64,000 bases of DNA, taken from the NCBI GenBank assembly GCA_963281255.1, contig OY725504.1:2790001-2854000 (forward strand), read 5' to 3'. Source of the DNA: Aphrocallistes beatrix. Its lineage: Eukaryota > Porifera > Hexactinellida > Sceptrulophora > Aphrocallistidae. The first letter of the stretch is position 1. The number at the start of each line of letters is the position of its first letter. Position numbers and translations under genes: made by a program. The notes beneath the pieces are model-generated. The model worked only from the letters and a program-made list of their open reading frames with translations. It had not been told where the DNA came from and did no database searches. Below, piece after piece: positions 22,857 through 33,066 of the stretch.

Positions 22857-23102
22857 GGATTTCAAAAACTTTCACGAATAAATAAATGTCGAGAATCGAA
22901 AGCCAATCGTTTATCATCCACAATCTAATGGATTAGTTGAATCTCGCAACAAAATCCGAATGAAAGGGATACTGAATGGCCAGACAAACTTCAACCAGCC
23001 GTTTTGCAGCCAATACGCAATACAAAAGATCTGGTTATACCCCATTCAAACTCATGTTTGGCAGAAATACTGATCCTTTCAACCTACTGGAATTCATAAC
23101 TG

Positions 23103-23518
23103 CAGGGCCGTGGCATGGTCAGGTTGGTCAGGTTTCAACCTGACCAACTTTTGGAGCAGAGTAAATTTGGTCAGGTTGTTTGGTCAGGTTGGTCAGTTGA
23201 TTTATCTTCAATCAAAAGTTTTCCAGTTACAGTCAGATCTGCTTATTATGAGCAAATTCTTCATTTTAGGTATATTAGTATGAACAAAAATGATAAGAAT
23301 AAACCAATAGAGTAAGAAAAAACGATGAAAAATAGTAGCGAAGTTGAATTGTTTACACAATCAATAAAATTAAAAAGTAAGACAAAACGATAAGTAAGAA
23401 AATCGGTTTCGACTGCATCTTGATAAATCTCAACATAAGGGTGAGCTTCTAATTTCTACGCACTATTTTAAAAATTTATAACAACCTGACAAATAATTTT
23501 TACTTTGATACGGGCCTG
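23103..23518. mobile_element. CAGGGCCG-ended element in the integrase gene
   Basis: Left CAGGGCCGTGG, right ACGGGCCTG, flanked by TAACTG on both sides (23097-23102 and 23519-23524). Removing it joins the readable frame on either side. The left third is GGTCAGGTTGGTCAG and its complement. Confidence 0.75.
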
Positions 23519-24154
23519 TAACTGGTGCCACTGAAGTTTCTCCAAGTAACGAAGATCACCTATCTGATGATGAACAAATTGTAGTACAAATTTAGGATAG
23601 GATGTTTCTATATATAAATATAATTATAAGAACCCATTTTAAGAACCAATTTTTAGAATGTTTTTTACACTTCACATCTTAACATTTTAGACCACCAACC
23701 AAACACCAATGGAGACAGAAGCAGGAGCAGATGATTACGAGTTACAAAATCTCGACAATGAATGGATCAATCAAATTGAAAAAAATCGATCAAGAGAGAG
23801 AGTATCTGCCATGAGTAATATTACAAAAAACAAAACATCCAAAAGAAAACATATGATCGTAAAGTAAAACATAATACGTAGGTGAGTTTCTCGATTTTCT
23901 AATGATACAACTGGCACTAATATTGTCTACACTTACTTTTTCGATTATTTTACCATTTTTAAGACATTATGCAATCTACTTCGTATTTATTTTGGCTAAT
24001 CTTAGTTTCCAAGATGCATCACAGCTTTGGTCAAAATACTTGTCACAGTCACATGATACCGCACATATTGATTGCGAATATTTTGTTTGTCTAGATCAGA
24101 ATTCGAAGATGGTGATTTAATCTTAGTACAGAATATCAAAAAAGCGAAGAAGTT

Positions 24155-24272
24155 ACCAGCAGCCGTATTCACTAAGATCGAATTAAATCTTAGTGAATAC
24201 GACTTAAGATCGAACTTAAGACTTAAACACTAAGATCGATCTTAAGTTCTTAGTGAATAAGGCTGCTGGTTT
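24155..24272. mobile_element. Palindromic MITE with CTTAAG words
   Basis: ACCAGCAGCCGTATTCACTA is mirrored by TAGTGAATAAGGCTGCTGGT. The inside is AAGATCGA/CTTAAG words. It splits the GPY/F-like piece of the integrase gene. Confidence 0.8.
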
Positions 24273-25528
24273 CAAAAAGGAGGGAAAATATCTCGGACCT
24301 TACTCTATATCTGAAGTTACTGAAAGCAATCTCGTTACACACAAAAATCCATCAAGTTCTAAAATTACTAAGATCCCCGTTCACATGTCCCGAATTTATC
24401 GACCTTGATAAAGTAATTAGTTGATTTAATCGATTTAATCATTCTGAATTCAGCAATTTACATTATATTCTAATTATAAGATTGGATCAAAAGCATGTAA
24501 AACACCATCCACTAGAAATGATATAAACAACACATCTAGAGGTAAATATTCATTCTAAATTATTTTATAGTTACGAATTTTATTATTTGGATATCAATTC
24601 TGCTATTTTGGTTGTTTAACTTCTAGATCAAGATTTTTTCATCAATGAGCTGAGTTTGGGTGCAACAGAAGAAACCTTTGGAAGTCAAGAGGAGCACACT
24701 ATATTGACGGAGGAAGTATTGGCAGAAAAGCTCAACACTCTCAAACCCCAAGTTATATCAGCTTTCCTAGACAACACATACCTATCTCCACTTCATGAAA
24801 AACTCGCAACCAAAGCTGAATCGTTAAAACATCGATATTTTATACGCATACCATTCTCGACCTGAAGTGAGCTTCGATATAAAACAACAAGTTGGCACTC
24901 TGTTTATCAATGGTACGAAGATCTACTCTCTCTGAAACTAAATTCTATCCTATCATCTCCCTCATCAATGAATTCGATTTCGACAAGGTCTGAGATCATA
25001 TAGCAAAGGCAAATGGGCTGAACATAAGATGCGTTGACATGATCAACCACTACGACTTCTTTGGTTCTGAGGGTCCTGTTATCCAATATCTACAGAAACT
25101 TGATTTATGCAATGACGAATAGAGAACATCATTTTAATGCCATCTTTGCGAAAACACATTTACTTCTACGTGCATGCTAGGCATCATTGGTTGTGTGATT
25201 AGTAATATAGAACATTCGATTAATGCCAAACATCTTCCTCGAAAATGTGAACATTGTAACACCACCGACACTTCTAAATTTGAGAGACTGTCGAGTAGAT
25301 TTCTATCTATACCATCACTTCTTATCATTGAAATCGGACTTCTACCAAAACCTAGCGAACGCCTCCTACCGAATATAAATAAACAGTTTACCATCAGCCA
25401 CGAAAACAAATTACAGTATACCCTCGCTAATCCGAACAGCTTTGCGCCAATGATCGAAAAATCATTCGGATTAGTGAATTTGTTCCGATTAGTGAAATAG
25501 CACTAATTCAATGGAGTATTTACTATAA

Positions 25529-26017
25529 CAAGCGCGCTTCGCTTGCTTGCGCTGCGCGGCTGGCGGACAATTTGTGTCCGCCGGAGGCTCCATTCGGTCG
25601 CCTGAGGTCACATTGGTTAATTATAAGGGAGAGAGCATCTCTAAATATGTCTGTCCTACTGTGATAATCGATATCACTCGAAAAATCACCAAATTTGTCA
25701 ATTTTAAAATTTTTGATGCGTAATGATGACGCGTCATAACAAAGTGATGAGTCATCATTTTTTGATGAAAATCATATGTGAGGTATGTTAGTATACAGAA
25801 TCTATTAAAATTTCAGCCTTCTATCTCCTATAATGGCTGAGTTATGCTCGAATAACTGTATTGCTTAACTTTTTAAAATGTGACAATGACATCATAATTC
25901 CATGATGAGTCGACATTTTCGTCTGAGCTCAGAACTTACTGGAGCCATAGCAAAAAAACTCCCACATGCAAAAAATCATCTTTCTGTGACTGGTAGTTTC
26001 TTCAATCAATTCGTTAC

Positions 26018-26064
<47 letters not shown>

Positions 26065-26664
26065 ATCCAGGACGATGTCCTAAGAATCACTTAATCTGTC
26101 TGAGTGGGGTCAAAATTGACCCCTAATTGGACCATAATAAAATTGACGTAGTGGGGTCACTAGTGACCCCAACTTCTACAAACTTGACTGAGTGGGGTCA
26201 CCAGAGACCCCACTACTACGAACTTGACTGGGTGGGGTCACCAGAGACCCCAAATTCTACGAACTTGACTGAGTGGGGTCACCAGAGACCCCAAATTCTG
26301 CGAACTTGACTGAGTGGGGTCACCAGAGACCCCAAATTCTACGAACTTGACTGAGTGGGGTCACCAGAGACCCCAAATTCTGCGAACTTGACTGAGTGGG
26401 GTCACCAGAGATCCCAAATTCTACGAACTTGACTGAGTGGGGTCACCAGAAACCCCATATTCTGCGAACTTGACTGAGTGGGGTCACCAGAGACCCCAAA
26501 TTCTACGAACTTGACTGAGTGGGGTCACCAGAGACCCCATATTCTGCGAACTTGACTGGGTGGGGTCATTAGAGACCCCAAATTCTACGAACTTGACTGG
26601 GTGGGGTCACCAGAGACCCCATTTTCTCTGGGGTCACATATGACCCCACTCCGTCCTGATTGGG

Positions 26665-26697
<33 letters not shown>

Positions 26698-26731
26698 TAA
26701 ATATACTTTAATCGAGTTTTAATAGTAAGGA
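25529..26731 (-). mobile_element. Helitron-like element copy E
   Basis: The GC-hairpin end A|CAAGCGCGCTTCGCTTGC is at 25529, next to GGCGGACAATTTGTGTCCGC. The full body follows, then GTTACAGA(TA)n. The (TA)n tract is split by the element 26059-26667. The far end ATCGAGTTTTAATAGTAAGG then A|T is at 26731. Confidence 0.8.
26059..26667. repeat. 41-bp minisatellite of GGGGTC..GACCCC hairpins within TIRs
   Basis: Bounded by imperfect inverted ends TATCCCATCCAGGACG and CGTCCTGATTGGGATA. Inside are 14 potential hairpins GGGGTC-N6-GACCCC; from 26193 to 26603 they recur every 41 bp exactly. The usual loop is ACCAGA, while the first, second and last loops (AAAATT, ACTAGT, ACATAT) are themselves (near) self-complementary. 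The period is not a multiple of three and the frames do not persist, so it is not coding. It interrupts the (TA)n of the Helitron copy. Confidence 0.9.
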
Positions 26732-27290
26732 TAATTAACGTATATTATTAGAATAATAAGAATAATATTTTGTTATGATTCCTTTTTTAACGAGGTTTCT
26801 CTATCATTAAAAGATATAATATTATAAACGTTGATTTAAAACAGAGCCGAATAAGATTATATTTTGGGTGTTTGGATTTTAAGAATGAAGTGTTCGGATT
26901 AGCGAGGTTGTCTGTATTACGTTATGACTTAGCTGGATTGTCTATACTTCAGGGTAATCACTTCCACTCACTAATCAAACTCGATCAAGAATTTTGCATC
27001 TTTGACGGCATGAGAACACCGCCTCTCGACTTTTGCCCATATGAATCATTCATCGGCACTGCAATTACCATATTTTACACACTGCACTCTACTGAATAAT
27101 CTCCCCGTTTCGAAAGCGCTCAAAGGCAAGGTTCAGTGGTACACCAAACCTTGTGGGTACCTCTGCTCGAGGTTATTCAGGCAACGCAATCTCTATCATG
27201 GTGCGCCCAGATAAGAAAACGTGACCTGGAAAGGCATCATCCCCAGTGACGGAACAGTAACATCACACTTCACTATCGACATCCATCTCA

Positions 27291-27733
27291 AGTGTATTGC
27301 TGGAAAGGTAAAGCAACTGACGAGTCCATACCGGGACGAAACATTAGATTGGAATCAAAATAACAAGTGAGTTTAAAACGTGCCCATATGCTATTTACTG
27401 GCCCTAAAATATTTCTGGTGTGGTATCTTAATGATATTATTCGATGCATAATATAGTATGTGCTACCAAAATTCATTCTCCAACTATACGTGCCCTGAAT
27501 AAATATAATTCTGCTAATTTATCTTGGGTAATTTTCAAATTGTGCTCTCAATTCCCAAATAGCGGATTATCCCGATTACATTTTAGGAATAGTTGGCTAA
27601 TAGCAGTTAGACGCCACCCCTTATGTTGTCTTTTTACGATTAATCGACTATTTACTCTCAAACATCGGTACACACTCGATCATTGGTTCACTCACTCTTT
27701 GTACATTTGACGGTCATACATTAGACTGTTGCA
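27291..27733. other. Intergenic, possible 3' remains of integrase element
   Basis: No firm coding. Plausible tail coding (ENVTWKGIIPSDGTVTSHF) just before 27290 fades out here. Confidence 0.35.
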
Positions 27734-27805
27734 TAGCATTCTATATATTAAGGCAATGGCACTCTATTGAAATAGAGTGCCATTGCTTTAGTATATAGAA
27801 TGCTA
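27734..27805. repeat. 72-nt near-perfect hairpin
   Basis: Arms of about 34 nt: TAGCATTCTATATATTAAGG... and ...CTTTAGTATATAGAATGCTA, with the centre TTGAAA. The two arm differences are both G-T/T-G type, so the RNA would pair throughout with a four-base loop. It abuts the broken C-terminal end of the P-type transposase and is flanked by TA. A minimal palindromic MITE is likelier than a microRNA precursor because the loop is too small. Confidence 0.8.
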
Positions 27806-27808
27806 ATA

Positions 27809-29323
27809 GGCCGGCAGATGTTGTCTTATGAAAAGTTTTTAATGCAAAACTGACATTTTGTCGTTCTAAGCTTGAGGGCCAACAAGCTTTCGCTGCTAAT
27901 TTTGGTGCTCGTTTCAATAAATTGCATCTATCTGATCTAAACAAATCTCGTATATCTTGAAACCGAGCGTAACAAATATCTGGATATCCAGATCTAGAGG
28001 TAAAATTGGCTGTAGAAATGCTGGCTCTAGGAATGGAGAAGTAAAAGATTTTGTTCATGTCAATGGTATTTTGAATACTTACCAGGCATTCGTTGAACTT
28101 CGGGATAATGAAAGTGTTGTCAATATTTTTTAGATTTAACCAATTATTTCGGATGCATTTAATGATACGAACAATATCAGAAAGCAAAATTGAATTTCTA
28201 TGTGGGTTGAGGGATGTTGTACTTTTGGCTCCGGTTTCGAACTAGTTGAAAACAATTTGTATAAACGAACATTCAGTGGATAGTTGTCAGTACAAACAGC
28301 TTCTACAAACAGACCGCAGACTTCGATATCACAGATAGTAGACCTGACAATTGGATACAATGATTCAGCAGAAGAAGAACCCAAAGGAATTATCCGAACA
28401 GTGGTAGTAAACTTGGCCAATAGACTAGAAACCATCATGGAGAAAACCGTGGTATATGGATCTTTAGGATTGTCAATCGACCCAATTACCCTTCCTCCCT
28501 TATATGATGCATCACTACGAATATGTACCTCATCCATTTGAAGAATAACATGGCGTTCTAAATCATTGAATGTAGTGCAACTTCAATAAGGATTTTTGTA
28601 TATTCACTCTCTAAGCCAATACCATTTTTTTAATTTCACAAATTCTCATGAGGAAAATTTAAGCAATTAGAACCCTGAATGAGACTGTAACAAGCTGGGG
28701 AAATGCCGTGAATTTTTAAACAAAAGACCTGGGTGATGATGTTATAACGTCGAGAATGTTTATCAATGATTAGATATTTCAACTGATCGAGCAAAAAAGT
28801 AAGACGCATTCGTATAGAATCCTCATCGATTTCGAAATATAATTTGGAATCAGTGTGCTCTAACGTATCAATAACTTGAGCAATTAATAGAGTTCTCCAC
28901 ATGTTGTATCAGAGATGTCGCAGAGGTATTTGTATGAGTACTTGGGGAAAGTTCAAATAGTCAACTTAATGTATAATGTTTTCTAATAACCTGATATCAT
29001 TGAGTTTGGAAGACGAGAGCTGAATTTTGTTCTTTTCCTTATAAAAAGCCTTACAAAATAAACTTACATCGACAATTATATACCGTTCGAAAGTGGAAAC
29101 TTCGTTATAAAAATGAATTTTAAGAAAAAGGATGTTAGAAGAATCAGGGCAATGAAAAAGCCAACCGTTTGGAAGTTCCATCAAGTGTAACTTAGATATA
29201 ATACAACTAAGATTCGAAATCATAAACTTAGCCCCGGTCTCTTGAAATTCAGCTCGACTTTTCTTGTATGCATCCTGCATCCTATTCTCCTCTTTATTGT
29301 CTAGAGATATCCTTTGGGTTTTA
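27809..29323 (-). pseudogene. P-element/THAP9-like transposase, decayed
   Basis: Minus-strand pieces in order. First, LHLMELPNGWLFHCPDSSN (about 29180). Next, SRRYNIITQVFCLKIHGISP then CYSLIQGSN (about 28700). Next, MDEVHIRSDASYKGGRVIGS (28537 down) with the catalytic-type Asp-Glu of the first block, and AVCTDNYPLNVRLYKLFS. Next, IVRIIKCIRNNWLNLKN (28170). Last, ARFQDIRDLFRSDRC and SLERQNVSFALKTFHKTT (to about 27810). This order and these phrases match the RNase H-like and GTP-binding parts of P-element and THAP9 transposases. The THAP DNA-binding domain is not seen: a MITE at 29324-29453 interrupts the 5' side. Frameshifts lie near 28185, 28590 and 28930. Family call confident, no activity expected. 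Confidence 0.75.
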
Positions 29324-29453
29324 CAAGGTTGCCGTGGGAATGGGAATTGGAATGACTTTAAGGCTATGGGAATTCCCACATGTGGGAATCTGTGGGATTC
29401 TGTGGAAATGGGGTGGGAATGGGAATTGAAATTTCATTCCCACGGCAACCCTG
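29324..29453. mobile_element. CAAGGTTGCC-family MITE
   Basis: CAAGGTTGCCGTGGGAAT to ATTCCCACGGCAACCCTG, with GGGAATTCCCACA words inside. It sits in the 5' part of the P-type transposase and supplies the first residues of the ORF that runs into it. Confidence 0.85.
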
Positions 29454-29854
29454 GCTATTAATAATGGTTAGAATAATACAAGGAACCTATTCAATGTTAA
29501 ATTGGGCAATCAAGACAATTTCATTAGTCAGCACAATTTTTCACCTATCTCGGTGAGGTGGGATGATTTCGCTTAGATCTTCGAACTTAATCATAGACTC
29601 ATTATTATTTACAAACTTTACAGTGGAGGTGTTAAAATATGAATATATACTTATAAAAACCGGAAGTGATGAGATTTTGTGAAAAAATGTTGACGGTGCA
29701 CTTCTACAACATAAAGAGATCCTATATGCAAAATTTGGTAAATACGGACTGTTAGATTTCGCAGTAGCGCGCGTACGGACATACACACATACATACGGAC
29801 GGACGGACGGACGAGATACTCCGTCCATGCCATAAGGGCATCTCCCTATAGGAG
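29454..29854. other. Non-coding with short ACGG/ACAT repeats
   Basis: 29570-29605 resembles 37570-37610 (CGCTTAG, TTCGAACTTAATC). At 29771-29813 short tandem ACATACAC and CGGA repeats occur. No gene. Confidence 0.5.
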
Positions 29855-30038
29855 TTGCACTAAAAATTGACAAATTTGGTGATTTTTCGAGTGATATCGA
29901 TTTTAACACTAAGATGGACATATTTAGAGATATTATCTCCCTTATAATTAACCAATGTGACCCCAGGCGACCGAAGGGAGCCTCCGGCGGACACTTTGTG
30001 TCCGCCAGCCGCGCAGCACAAGCAAGCGAAGCGCGCTT
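29855..30038 (+). mobile_element. Helitron-like element, 3' part (F)
   Basis: Matches the 3' third of the family (ACAAATTTGGTGATTTTTCG, then GGCGGACACTTTGTGTCCGC) and ends GAAGCGCGCTT before AT. 5' part missing. Confidence 0.65.
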
Positions 30039-30053
30039 ATATATATATGTATA

Positions 30054-30537
30054 TACAGCGCCCGGACAAAAGTATTCGACCACCATAGAAACCGGTCCGC
30101 CATACAAATAGTATTAAAGTGGGTCTATTCATTAAGGAATATATACTCAAACTGTAAGGAATACTCTATTTTTTATTTCAAATTCGTTAACTACACATCC
30201 TAATTACTCATAATAGATAGCTTCAGCTCAATTACTAACTCCCAAGTTAATAAATATCAACATTTGATACTTGATGGTACTTGTCCCAAGTCACAGCCAT
30301 TATATATGATGGCGTTTAGTGACACAAAGTGCCACAGGTTGATAATTTTCTACATAAGAATAAGTAATTGAGTTTAAACTCTCAATTATGGTAATTAGAA
30401 TGTGTAGATTACGAATTTGAACTAAAAAATAGAGTATTTTCTACTGTTTAAGGACATGTTCCTTTTTTAAAAGATCTAATTTAATACTATTTGTATGGAA
30501 GTTTTCGTGGTGGTCGAATACTTTTATCCGGGTACTA
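30054..30537. mobile_element. Tc1/mariner-type MITE
   Basis: TACAGCGCCCGGACAAAAGT and, inverted, ACTTTTATCCGGGTACTA, followed by CCATACAAATAGTATTAAA-type inverted subterminal sequence. TA flanks. Same architecture as 8176-8658 and 34001-34524. Confidence 0.8.
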
Positions 30538-30541
30538 TATA

Positions 30542-30565
30542 TCCTCACTATTAAAACTCGATTAA

Positions 30566-30634
<69 letters not shown>

Positions 30635-31110
30635 GTAACGAATTGATTGAAGAAACTGCCGGGCGTAGAAAGCTGATTTTTGGCATGTGGGAGTCTTTTG
30701 GCTATGGCTCCAGTAAGTTCTGAGCTCAGAGCAAAATGTCGACTCATCATGGAATTATGACGTCATTGTAACATTTTTAAAGTTAAGCAACAGAGTTATT
30801 CGAGCATAACTCAGCCATCGTAGGAGATAGAAGGCTGAAATTTTAATAAAATATGTATACTAACATGCTTCACATATGATACAACTATCATCAAAAAATG
30901 ATGACTCATCACTTTTTTATAACGTCATCATTACTCATCAAAATTTTAAAAATTGATATTTTTGGGGATTTTTCGTGCGATCTCGAGCATTATGAGAGAC
31001 GTATTTAGAGATGGTATCTCCGATATAATTAACCAATGATGACCACAGGCGCCTCCGGCGGACACTTTGTGTCCGCCAGCCGTGCAGCGCAAGCAAGCGA
31101 AGCGCGCTTG
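30542..31110 (+). mobile_element. Non-autonomous Helitron-like element, best full copy (G)
   Basis: 5' end A|TCCTCACTATTAAAACTCG, then (TG)n(TA)n and CTGTAACGAATTGATTG. The body includes GTCGACTCATCATGGAATTA and TATGACGTCATTG. Toward the 3' end lie the hairpin GGCGGACACTTTGTGTCCGC and the terminal hairpin CAAGCAAGCGAAGCGCGCTT, then G|T at 31110. A 5'-TC, a GC-rich terminal hairpin, an A|T site and lack of duplication are Helitron traits. The 3' tip CTTG is not the textbook CTRR. No Rep/helicase coding. Confidence 0.8.
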
Positions 31111-31289
31111 TATATATGTAACGAATATATGTAACGAATTGATTAAAGAAACTGTCAGGCCCAGAAAGCTGATTTTTGGCATGTGGGAGTCTTTTGGCTA
31201 TGGTACCACTAAGTTCTGAGTTCAGACGAAAATGTCGACTCATCATGGAATTATGACGTCATTGTCACCTTTTTATAGTTAGAAATTCC
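31111..31289 (+). mobile_element. Second, partial Helitron-like copy in tandem (H)
   Basis: Starts directly after copy G with GTAACGAATTGATTAAAG and repeats the 5' body to about GTCACCTTTTTATAGTT, then stops. Confidence 0.65.
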
Positions 31290-31863
31290 CCTCCCCTCAA
31301 GCCATTCTTTTCCTCTCCAGGATGTTCGTGTACTATGTGTCTGTTTGTGTTTGGTACTGTATAGATGGAATGTACTGTAGCTTGGACGAATTTTATTTGA
31401 ACAGCGAGTTGGTATATTTCAGCTTTAGAGTGAAATGTGTAATGTTGTGTGAGTTTACAGTCAATTCACCTGACAAGCCTCAACTCAGATGTTTCCCCAA
31501 GTGAGTAGATGTTTTAAAGCATTCAGATCAAGGGCAACATCACGCAAGGGTTGAGCCATATAAGTGTGTACTGTCGACAGAGTCTATCTCTTATACATTC
31601 ATTAAACATCAAACTCCAGATGGTTACTCCAAGTGAAATGTTAAAACATTTTAGTCTAGGTACCGCCCCGCAAATGTGCTCCATATTTCGCGCCGCGAGT
31701 TTGTACCACAGTCGGGTTCTTATTGATTCATCAGACAAGCAGACAAAATGATTTACTCACATGAACTTCATATCCTCATTGTGTTCCGCATATAACTTAG
31801 ATGTACCTCATTGTGTGAATAGTTATAAATTTCTGAAGAAATATTCTAGTTTAGTTAGATTTC
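31290..31863. other. Probable 5' non-coding part of Harbinger element 1
   Basis: No coding recognised. The inverted terminal repeat of the Harbinger element was not found. Confidence 0.35.
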
Positions 31864-32758
31864 ATGGCTTCTGCACTAAGTTTACTTGAGATTGAAATTG
31901 AAATTATTGAAAACAGTTTACGTCGCCAAAGAGTTTTTAGGGATCAACTTAACCCAATGGAGGCATATTCTGACTTCGATTTTATCGCTAGATACAGAAT
32001 AACGAAGTATATGTTTGTAAACCTCTCGAGATGCGTAACTGCTGCGACTAAAGCATTAACCAGCATAGCTCCAGCATATATCAATTTTCCGAATACAACT
32101 CGACAAAGGGTCATTCAAGAATATTTCTTAAAAAAATACAAGTTTCCACTAGTTCTAGGATGTATTGATGGCTCCCATGTTCCCATCCTTGCGCCATCAA
32201 CGAATGAGGATATCTATGTTAACCGAAAGGGATTTCACTCTATAAACATCCAAGCAATTTGTGACCATGAATTTCGCTTCATCAATGCTGTTGTCAAATG
32301 GCCCGGCTGCACTCATGATGCTTTTATTTGGCGTCAATCAGGCATCAACCGGGAGATAACAAGTGGTGGGATTGAAACTGTCCATGGGTGGTGATAGTGC
32401 GTATGGATTACGTCCTAATTTAATGACTCCTTTAACTTCTCCAGGTACACCTGGGCAAAGAAGGTATAATCGGGATTTCCTTAAAGTTCGTCAAACAATT
32501 GAGTGTACATTCGGTATTTGGAAGAGTCGTTGGAGGTCCATGGATAGAACAGGAGGGACTCTCTGTTATAGTCCTGAAAAATGGTATAAAATAATCATTG
32601 CTACAATGGTGCTGCATAACATGTGTATCGACCATGGCCTCCTGACCGAACTCGAAACATCAATGGATGAACCCACTCCTGACATTGATTATCTGCAGGA
32701 ACCTTCAGAAAACGGTATCCTAATGAAGGAAACTATAGTAACTGAATTTTTCCAGTAA
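31864..32758 (+). pseudogene. PIF/Harbinger transposase (element 1), defective
   Basis: DDE-type nuclease. Visible: LNPMEAYSDFDFIARYRITK; LVLGCIDGSHVPI (first Asp); VVKWPGCTHDAFIWRQSG (second Asp); and in a second frame DSAYGLRPNLMTPL, IECTFGIWKSRWRSM (the Glu) and TMVLHNMCIDHG. Compared with element 2 (43553 down) about 60 residues are missing after YMFV, which removes most of the helix-turn-helix region. A small deletion at about 32388 shifts the frame. All three catalytic residues remain, but no single protein does. It faces the Myb/SANT gene at 33067-33870, the usual two-gene arrangement of Harbinger. Confidence 0.85.
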
Positions 32759-32853
32759 ATGATGCTTTATCATTGCATGTCAAATTTATGTTAATTGTAT
32801 TTGACTTTACATTGTATTGAATTCCAATTACCCATTCTTAAGACATTTTAATA

Positions 32854-32993
32854 TACAGTTGAAGCCGCTTCGTCGGAACACTTTCAGAGTACGGTGGGTC
32901 TCGATTATCCGATATGATGTCCCGATTCACGATGATTTTTAGTTTAAAGAAATTATTTTCGACAATTTTATCCTGATTAAGCTGCTTCACTGT
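32854..32993. mobile_element. pogo-type MITE between the Harbinger genes
   Basis: TACAGTTGAAGCCGCTT and AAGCTGCTTCACTGT are inverted ends. TACAGTTGA is pogo/mariner-like. Short and non-coding. Confidence 0.6.
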
Positions 32994-33066
32994 CTCAACA
33001 TCATAACTAGTTATCTGAAATCATCAAGATTACAAAGTGAACATATAAATATTACCGATTAGTAAA

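Larger units (their letters stand above)
25414..26914. mobile_element. TA-flanked MITE inserted in the protease-like domain
   Basis: Ends CAGTATACCCTCGCTAATCC and GGATTAGCGAGGTTGTCTG are inverted repeats between TA at 25412-25413 and 26915-26916. The coding frame before 25413 and after 26917 is the same, so excision restores the reading. Most of its 1.5 kb is the nested Helitron-like copy at 25529-26731. Confidence 0.8.
21072..27290 (+). pseudogene. Ginger/KRBA2-like integrase with ubiquitin-protease-like domain, decayed
   Basis: Ordered coding pieces with intron signals. An H2C2 zinc-binding piece (HDSTHTGARTTTDSIH, IYKDVEDY) ends at a GTAAGT donor at 21173. The last integrase helix (PIVYHPQSNGLVESRNK) starts near 22857 and continues as GYTPFKLMFGRNTDPF. 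A piece ends at AG|GTGAGT (23880). A GPY/F-like piece (GDLILVQNIKKAKK, then KYLGPYSISEVTES) lies at 24094-24410. A long tail (24628-25140) includes EFDFDKV and DFFGSEGPVIQYL. Finally a UCH/USP-like domain has KCEHCNTTDTSKFERL, FLSIPSLLIIEIGLL, GNHFHSLIKL and FCIFDGM, where the His and Asp-type positions resemble ubiquitin proteases. The core with the first two Asp residues is missing. Four insertions interrupt it. Known: Ginger integrases resemble gypsy integrase and carry GPY/F. Inferred: the protease belongs to the same element. Confidence 0.6.

Noticed and set aside
26127-26309. Repeat-protein ORF in the 41-bp array
   Set aside because: The period is not a multiple of three and the frame is not kept through the array.
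26059-26667. CRISPR array
   Set aside because: The 41-bp units have no unique spacers, and the sequence is a eukaryotic nuclear minisatellite.
27734-27805. microRNA precursor
   Set aside because: Stem is too perfect and loop too small, and the flanks suggest a TA-inserted palindrome; kept only as a hairpin.
29541-30107. 188-codon minus-strand ORF
   Set aside because: Made of ACGG simple repeat and Helitron end sequence; no domain.
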